A stretch of 10,846 nt of DNA from Bacteroidota bacterium (GTDB lineage Bacteria > Bacteroidota > Bacteroidia > Bacteroidales > VadinHA17). Below, piece after piece: positions 6,735 through 10,846 of this stretch. The stretch's first letter is position 1. Every line of letters begins with the position of its first letter. The position numbers and the translations under genes were made by a program. The notes under the pieces are model-generated. The model made no database searches. It was not told the DNA's origin and saw nothing but the letters and a program-made list of their open reading frames with translations. The stretch lies in assembly GCA_012838685.1 (NCBI GenBank), contig DUOU01000127.1, forward strand, positions 1 through 10,846, read 5' to 3'.

Positions 6735-7955
6735 ATGTATTTTTTGGAAGATAGTGATAACTCGGAAGATACCGCGCAGATGACCCAAGAGAAACTGCTT
6801 GAGAAATACAAAAATTCCAGGAAGATCTCTGTAGGTATCCCAAACGACAATAAATTTCCCGAGTATGAGAAGAGGGTTCCCTTGACCCCCCAGGGTGTGA
6901 AATTATTGGTGGATGGTGGCAACGAAGTGGTTATCCAGTCGGGTGCCGGTCTGGCCGCAAACTATAGCGACAATGAGTATAGCGAACATGGCGCCGTAAT
7001 CGCTGAGTCTATGTCACAGGTCTACGACTCGGATATAATTATTAAAGTCGCCCCGTTCACTGAAAAAGATACCGACCTCATGAAGGGCAACCAGGTGGTT
7101 ATGTCATATCTGAACATCCTTAGGCTGAGCGAAGAGGTTCTCAACAAACTGATAGAAAAAAGAGTCACGGCCATAGCGTTCGAAAGTTTGCGCGATGTAG
7201 ATGGTTCCCTGCCAATTGTTGAGTCGATGTCGGAGATCAGTGGCGTGACATCCATATTGATGGCCTCGGAATATCTGAGCAACTATCTGGGTGGCAAAGG
7301 GGTAATGCTGGGAGGCATTACCGGTATCACCCCTACGGAGGTTGTCATCCTCGGCGCGAACACCGCCGGCAAGTACGCTGCCAAAGCGGCTTTGGGACTT
7401 GGAGCGCAGATAATTGTATTCGACGATTCTCTGAACAAACTGCGACAGTTTGAATCGTTCATAGGTCATCGCGTGCAGACCTCGGTATTCCATCCCCAGG
7501 TCCTGAGCAAGGCGCTATTGTCGGCCGACGTTATGATAGGCGCTATGGAGCTGGACGACCTGCGGCCGTGGTATTATGTAAGCGAAGATATGGTCCGCAC
7601 CATGAAAAGAGGAGCCGTGATAATCGACCTGAGCATCGACAGGGGTGGGTGTATCGAGACCACCGAATGCCGTACCCTGGCGGAACCGGCTTACGAAAAA
7701 TTTGGTGTTATTCACTTCTCGGCCTGGAACCTGCCTTCGCGCGTGGCCCGTACCGCCTCCATGGCCTTGAGCAATATATTATGTCCCCTGATCCAAAATA
7801 TGTCGGATGCCGGGAACACAACCACATTTCTGAGCCATAACCCCGGAACACGGCAGGGGGTATATCTCTATAACGGGATACTTACCAACGAAACTTTGGG
7901 CAGCAAGTTCGGGATGATGTCCAAGAACCTGGATTTTATGCTCTCGGTTTACTGA
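6735..7955 (+). CDS. ald: Alanine dehydrogenase-like NAD(P)-dependent enzyme with altered active-site residues
   Basis: A 406-residue member of the alanine dehydrogenase/transhydrogenase alpha-subunit family. True alanine dehydrogenases convert L-alanine to pyruvate and ammonia with NAD. The N-terminus is about 30 residues longer than classical enzymes (about 370), as in other Bacteroidetes members. Substrate-site Arg47 (KRVPLTP), Lys104 (IIIKVAPF) and Asp302 (IDLSIDRGG) are kept, as are GVIHFSAWNLPSRVARTAS (324-342) and the C-terminal GILTNETL. Three changes stand out. The catalytic His found in TFLHLA of classical enzymes aligns with Asn127 (MSYLNIL). The glycine-rich loop reads GANTAG (207-212) where GxGxxG-like forms are usual. 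The usual KVKEP reads KVAPF. Start is the ATG at 6735; Met16 (6780) is an alternative that keeps all domains. It may be a diverged alanine dehydrogenase or have another 2-amino or 2-oxo acid substrate. Family firm, reaction less so. Confidence 0.85.
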   Translation: MYFLEDSDNSEDTAQMTQEKLLEKYKNSRKISVGIPNDNKFPEYEKRVPLTPQGVKLLVDGGNEVVIQSGAGLAANYSDNEYSEHGAVIAESMSQVYDSDIIIKVAPFTEKDTDLMKGNQVVMSYLNILRLSEEVLNKLIEKRVTAIAFESLRDVDGSLPIVESMSEISGVTSILMASEYLSNYLGGKGVMLGGITGITPTEVVILGANTAGKYAAKAALGLGAQIIVFDDSLNKLRQFESFIGHRVQTSVFHPQVLSKALLSADVMIGAMELDDLRPWYYVSEDMVRTMKRGAVIIDLSIDRGGCIETTECRTLAEPAYEKFGVIHFSAWNLPSRVARTASMALSNILCPLIQNMSDAGNTTTFLSHNPGTRQGVYLYNGILTNETLGSKFGMMSKNLDFMLSVY

Positions 7956-7964
7956 TCTTTTTAG

Positions 7965-8900
7965 TTAATCAAATTTCATGATGTTTCCGGGAAGAAGCCT
8001 GGCTCTTCTTCCCAGATAAAAGGCTCTGTTATCCTTCGCATGGCCACCAGGAAAGTTAAAATATACCGGGTATCCATACTCTTCCGTTATTGAGGAAACA
8101 ATATCCTCGATAGATTTGCCCCACGGCACGGTAGTCTCTTCCATCTTGTTGAAAGAGCCAACTATCAATCCGCTAAGCTGGTCCAGTTTCCCGGCCAGTT
8201 TCAACGACACCAGCATCCTGTCTATATGGTAATATTGCTCCCCGACATCCTCCAAAAACAGGATCTTCCCTCTTGTCTCTATATCCCCCGCCGTTCCGAC
8301 TAAACTGTAAACCAGGGACAGATTGCCGCCTATGATCTCTCCCCGCGCCTCGGCCGGCCTTAGCACATTTCCCTGCCAACCGATACGGGACAATCCTCCA
8401 AAAAGGGCATCTCTCAATGTCTCCATGGTCTCCGGTGTTTTATCGCTGTTCCCGAAGTTTACGGGCATCTCTCCATGGATTGTAGCCATTCCCAACTTTT
8501 TGCCCAGCCAAAGATGAAACACTGTGATATCACTGAAACCAACCAGCCATTTAGGGTTCTTTCGTAGCACCGAAAAATCTATTTTATCTACTATTCTTAT
8601 AGCGCCATAACCCCCCCTGGCAAAAAGAATAGCCTTGATCTCACGGGCGTTCAACATCTTCTGGATATCCTCCAGCCGCTGCTTGTCGCTGCCGGCAAAA
8701 GGACCATCGGATAGGAACAGATGATCACCTAACCTGGTTTTTAACCCCCAGGATTCCAATACTCTGACGGCATCCTCTATCTTTTTTGAATCGACCGAGA
8801 AAGAGGGCGACACTATGGCCACCTCATCACCCCCGTTCAGATAGGGAGGTATTACTGTTCCGTCACCTTTTCGCGAAAAAACCCTGCAAAAGCCCATCAT
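7965..8900 (-). CDS. S66-family LD-carboxypeptidase (murein tetrapeptide carboxypeptidase)
   Basis: A 311-residue serine peptidase of family S66 (LdcA type), which removes the terminal D-Ala from murein tetrapeptides (an L-centre to D-Ala bond) during cell-wall recycling. The catalytic triad can be read directly: Ser123 in WLVGFSDIT, Glu217 in ILFLEDVGE and His287 in FPGGHAKDN. Supporting motifs are VIPPYLNGGDEVAIVSPS at 16-33, LFARGGYGA (92-100) and IGGNLSLV (190-197). Length is normal. Family members usually start close to the IPPYL segment, so the first 15 residues here are slightly long, but no other ATG, GTG or TTG lies between Met2 and that segment. There is no signal peptide, which fits the cytosolic form acting on imported peptides. 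The gene is convergent with the alanine dehydrogenase-like gene (9 bp between stops) and divergent from the permease. ldcA would be the usual symbol if the classical activity is confirmed. Confidence 0.92.
   Translation of the reverse strand: MMGFCRVFSRKGDGTVIPPYLNGGDEVAIVSPSFSVDSKKIEDAVRVLESWGLKTRLGDHLFLSDGPFAGSDKQRLEDIQKMLNAREIKAILFARGGYGAIRIVDKIDFSVLRKNPKWLVGFSDITVFHLWLGKKLGMATIHGEMPVNFGNSDKTPETMETLRDALFGGLSRIGWQGNVLRPAEARGEIIGGNLSLVYSLVGTAGDIETRGKILFLEDVGEQYYHIDRMLVSLKLAGKLDQLSGLIVGSFNKMEETTVPWGKSIEDIVSSITEEYGYPVYFNFPGGHAKDNRAFYLGRRARLLPGNIMKFD
7989..8013. repeat. Perfect 9-bp inverted repeat at the convergent gene ends
   Basis: GGGAAGAAG (7989-7997), a 7-nt loop and CTTCTTCCC (8005-8013) form a perfect stem. 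It lies inside the last codons of the carboxypeptidase gene and about 35 bp after the stop of the alanine dehydrogenase-like gene. No T-run follows on either strand, so it is not a classical terminator. It might slow or end convergent transcripts, or be a chance result of the RRARLLPG codons. Confidence 0.35.
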
Positions 8901-8940
8901 TGAAATAAAATTCTCTTAACAATATGATTTATTGCGCGCA

Positions 8941-8970
8941 CAATGGTACAGTCCCCGTAAAATCCTCAAA
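8941..8970 (-). promoter_or_regulatory. Candidate promoter for the LD-carboxypeptidase gene
   Basis: On the minus strand, TTTG (8970-8967), an 18-bp spacer and TACCATTG (8948-8941) resemble the Bacteroidetes promoter, with five of six fixed -7 positions matched. The start site would be near 8934, giving a leader of about 35 nt to the ATG at 8900. The spacer is a little short of the usual 19-21 bp. Confidence 0.42.
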
Positions 8971-9124
8971 AACACGGACCTGTTGTGCTATTTTCCATTA
9001 TAATCCCCTTCCATTCATTATTAAGACCGAAGTTAAGATAGTTTTTTTATTTTTTGATGTTTCCGCGTCCCTGTTTTTTCCCCGTTCCACTTGGTTTTAA
9101 AATTTACAGATTATGGTTGAATCT

Positions 9125-9154
9125 TTTGTCGTTACCCCGGAATGATTATTTTTG
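9125..9154 (+). promoter_or_regulatory. Candidate promoter for the amino acid permease gene
   Basis: TTTG at 9125-9128, an 18-bp spacer and TATTTTTG at 9147-9154 match the Bacteroidetes promoter at all fixed positions, with a slightly short spacer. It predicts a transcript start near 9160. That is downstream of the ATG at 9142 and about 15 nt before the ATG at 9175, which is why I prefer the second start. Confidence 0.5.
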
Positions 9155-9174
9155 CCGATTATTCTATAAGCCCC

Positions 9175-10644
9175 ATGGAAGCCGAACATCCCCTGATCAA
9201 GAAGAAAGTAAACCTATTCGATGGAATCAACATGGTTTCGGGCGCTATGATAGGCTCGGGGATTTTTATCGTGAGCGCCGACATAGCCAGAAATCTGGGC
9301 TCCCCCGGCTGGCTGATAATGGTTTGGGTAATAACCGGGGTACTTACGCTCATTGGCGCCGTCTGTTACGGTGAACTGGCCTCAATGATGCCGTGCGTGG
9401 GGGGTCAGTATGTTTATCTCCGCGAATCGTACCACCCCATAATAGGCTTTCTTTTCGGGTGGACAACTTTTCTGGTAATCCAATGCGGCTCAATTGCCGC
9501 GGTTGGAATCGCCTTCGCCAAATTTTCCGGGGTTATCTTCCCCTGGATAGCCGACAGTAATCTGTTATTTGAAGTTGGGCCGATAAAAGTAACCAGCACG
9601 GTTATCGTCGCCATTGGCCTGATAATCCTGCTCACCTGGCTGAACATCCAGGGCATTGTGGTGGGGAAAAAGGTGCAAAACATCTTCTCTTCCACCAAAG
9701 TTCTTGCTCTGGTTGGTTTTGTCATCGTTGGACTGATAGTTATGAAAAGTCTGGATTCCTGGGAGATCAACAAAGAGGTGTTCTGGTCGGCTTCCCAAAT
9801 CGGATCGGATGGCGCTAAACTCCCGTTAAAGGGTTTTTCACTTATTACGGCTGTTGGCATCTCCCTTGTCGGGGCTCTCTTTTCTGCCGATGCCTGGTAC
9901 GATGTGACCTTTATCTCCGGAGAAGTGATAAATCCCAGGAAAAATGTTCCCCTGAGCCTGTTGATCGGCACATTCATTGTTTCTGTACTCTATATCATTG
10001 TCAATTACATATTTATTGCCGTTCTCCCGCTTCACGGATCGCCCGATGGCACGGATACGTTCAGCAGGGGGATACAGTACGCGACCGATGACAGGGTAGC
10101 CACATCCGTAATGGAAGTGGCCCTGGGCGACCCGGCAGCGGTAATAATGGCCCTGTTGATCATGATCAGTACCTTTGGGTGCAACCATGGACTGATACTG
10201 GCGGGCCCAAGGGTCTATTACGCTATGGCGGCGGATGGACTCTTCTTCAAGAGAGTGGGCAAAATAAACAAAAACGGAGTTCCCGGTTTCGCCATGATCA
10301 TCCAGGGCATTTGGTCCATACTATTGTGCCTTTCCGGAACTTACAGCGATCTGCTCGACTATGTCATCTTCGCGGTGCTTCTGTTCTTTACGCTTACAAT
10401 TCTGGCGATTTTTATACTAAGGAAAAAAAGACCCGATGAACCGAGGCCATACAAAGCCTTCGGTTATCCGTTTATTCCCGCTCTTTATATACTGATAACA
10501 ACAGCCATAATGGTTATATTGTTGATATATAAACCAAACTACACTTTCCCCGGCCTGTTTATCGTTTTTCTGGGAGTACCCGTATATTTCCTCTGGAAAA
10601 AATTCTCGAAGGAAAAGAGTGTCTCCGCGGATAACCGCGATTAA
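9175..10644 (+). CDS. APC-superfamily amino acid permease (LAT/SteT-like)
   Basis: A 489-residue inner-membrane transporter with about 12 predicted hydrophobic helices. TM1 carries the unwound substrate-site motif GAMIGSGIFIV, and the next helices include the family motif CYGELASMMPCVGGQYVYLR. TM6 reads GALFSADAWYDVT, followed by the loop GEVINPRKNVPLS. The segment STFGCNHGLILAGPRVYYAM (TM8 region) and DGLFFKRVGKIN are typical of the L-type amino acid transporter/SteT branch, which are antiporters or permeases for neutral amino acids. Substrate cannot be read from sequence. An in-frame ATG at 9142 would add MIIFADYSISP, but a full promoter -7 element overlaps those codons, and family members usually start just before the N-terminal helix. 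The ATG at 9175 is therefore preferred. The gene is divergent from the LD-carboxypeptidase gene, so uptake of amino acids or of products linked to murein recycling is possible but unproven. Confidence 0.9.
   Translation: MEAEHPLIKKKVNLFDGINMVSGAMIGSGIFIVSADIARNLGSPGWLIMVWVITGVLTLIGAVCYGELASMMPCVGGQYVYLRESYHPIIGFLFGWTTFLVIQCGSIAAVGIAFAKFSGVIFPWIADSNLLFEVGPIKVTSTVIVAIGLIILLTWLNIQGIVVGKKVQNIFSSTKVLALVGFVIVGLIVMKSLDSWEINKEVFWSASQIGSDGAKLPLKGFSLITAVGISLVGALFSADAWYDVTFISGEVINPRKNVPLSLLIGTFIVSVLYIIVNYIFIAVLPLHGSPDGTDTFSRGIQYATDDRVATSVMEVALGDPAAVIMALLIMISTFGCNHGLILAGPRVYYAMAADGLFFKRVGKINKNGVPGFAMIIQGIWSILLCLSGTYSDLLDYVIFAVLLFFTLTILAIFILRKKRPDEPRPYKAFGYPFIPALYILITTAIMVILLIYKPNYTFPGLFIVFLGVPVYFLWKKFSKEKSVSADNRD
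10626..10639 (+). repeat. Short GC-rich hairpin at the permease gene end
   Basis: CGCGG, loop ATAA, CCGCG form a perfect 5-bp GC-only stem in the last permease codons, ending 3 bp before the TAA stop. No T-run follows, so it is at most a weak termination or 3'-end stability signal. Confidence 0.3.
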
Positions 10645-10672
10645 GGCTATACTGTTCCCATTAAATTGTCGA

Positions 10673-10704
10673 TTTCAATCTTTACCCGAAAAAGAGTAAT
10701 TTTG
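10673..10704 (+). promoter_or_regulatory. Candidate promoter for the HD-domain gene
   Basis: TTTC at 10673-10676, a 20-bp spacer and TAATTTTG at 10697-10704 match the Bacteroidetes pattern: all six fixed -7 positions and three of four at -33. The predicted transcript start (about 10710) lies roughly 14 nt before the ATG at 10724. It suggests that the gene is transcribed separately from the permease. Confidence 0.5.
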
Positions 10705-10723
10705 CGAATTAAAAAAGAGTAAA

Positions 10724-10846
10724 ATGTTCCCTTCAAACAAGAAAAAAATTATCAACGATCCTGTATATGGGTTTATTTCTCTGCCCGGAGGGATTATATA
10801 CGACCTCATAGAGCATCCCTGGTTCCAGAGATTAAGAAATATACGT
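10724..10846 (+). CDS. HD-domain phosphohydrolase, N-terminal part (runs off the right edge)
   Basis: The ATG at 10724 opens a frame of 41 codons that continues to the window edge. Residues 8-19 read KIINDPVYGFIS and residues 27-40 read DLIEHPWFQRLRNI. This pairing, (I)-x-DP-(V/I)-x-G-x-I followed by HPxFQRLR, is the characteristic N-terminus of SAMHD1/dGTPase-like HD proteins (COG1078). Such proteins hydrolyse dNTPs or related nucleotides through a metal-binding HD site. The HD residues themselves lie beyond the window, so catalytic competence cannot be judged. The gene starts 79 bp after the permease stop with its own probable promoter. Confidence 0.85.
   Translation, partial: MFPSNKKKIINDPVYGFISLPGGIIYDLIEHPWFQRLRNIR

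Noticed and set aside
9414..9977. A 187-codon minus-strand frame opposite the permease gene
   Set aside because: The sense strand encodes continuous transmembrane helices with family motifs; the antisense reading has no recognisable domain and no promoter.
1..10846. Mobile elements, CRISPR arrays, phage genes or defence systems (PglZ also occurs in BREX)
   Set aside because: No direct repeats, transposase or integrase motifs were seen. The PglZ domain here is fused to a receiver domain, which is PorX, and no BREX partner genes lie nearby.

Overview
The window looks like chromosomal DNA from a member of the Bacteroidota, most likely Bacteroidales. Three things point there: two type IX secretion system (T9SS) proteins, PorW/SprE and PorX; promoters of the Bacteroidetes sigma-ABfr type (TTTG, about 18-20 bp spacer, TAnnTTTG) with little use of Shine-Dalgarno sequences; and a 6-bladed beta-propeller lipoprotein at the left edge. 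Family or genus cannot be fixed from this sequence alone. No mobile element, CRISPR array, rRNA or tRNA was seen.

Layout. Bases 1-233 hold the start of a leftward lipoprotein gene that runs off the window. An AT-rich 316-bp divergent intergenic region follows, with a well-formed promoter for the rightward genes. From 550 to 6631 lies a tightly packed rightward set: an Mrp/ApbC-type P-loop ATPase, a small NifU-like Fe-S scaffold protein, the T9SS lipoprotein PorW/SprE, the PglZ-domain response regulator PorX, and the tRNA t6A-modification ATPase TsaE. Gaps are 11, 59, 6 and 18 bp, so this is probably one operon. After 103 bp comes an alanine dehydrogenase-like gene (6735-7955), convergent with a leftward S66 LD-carboxypeptidase gene (7965-8900). 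An APC-family amino acid permease gene (about 9175-10644) diverges from the carboxypeptidase gene. The window ends in the first 41 codons of an HD-domain phosphohydrolase gene.

How the genes may work together. Mrp and the NifU-like protein are both Fe-S cluster assembly or carrier factors. PorW and PorX both belong to the T9SS: PorW is a structural or energising lipoprotein, and PorX is a regulator with an oligonucleotide phosphodiesterase-type domain. The right half is metabolic: alanine dehydrogenase, murein-peptide LD-carboxypeptidase and amino acid permease could all handle alanine or other amino acids, but that link is inference.

No wholly new system is evident. The points most worth a second look are the porW-porX neighbourhood, an Mrp without its usual CxxC pair beside a CxxC-bearing NifU-like protein, an alanine dehydrogenase with substitutions at catalytic and nucleotide-binding positions, and promoter evidence that moves the permease start downstream.
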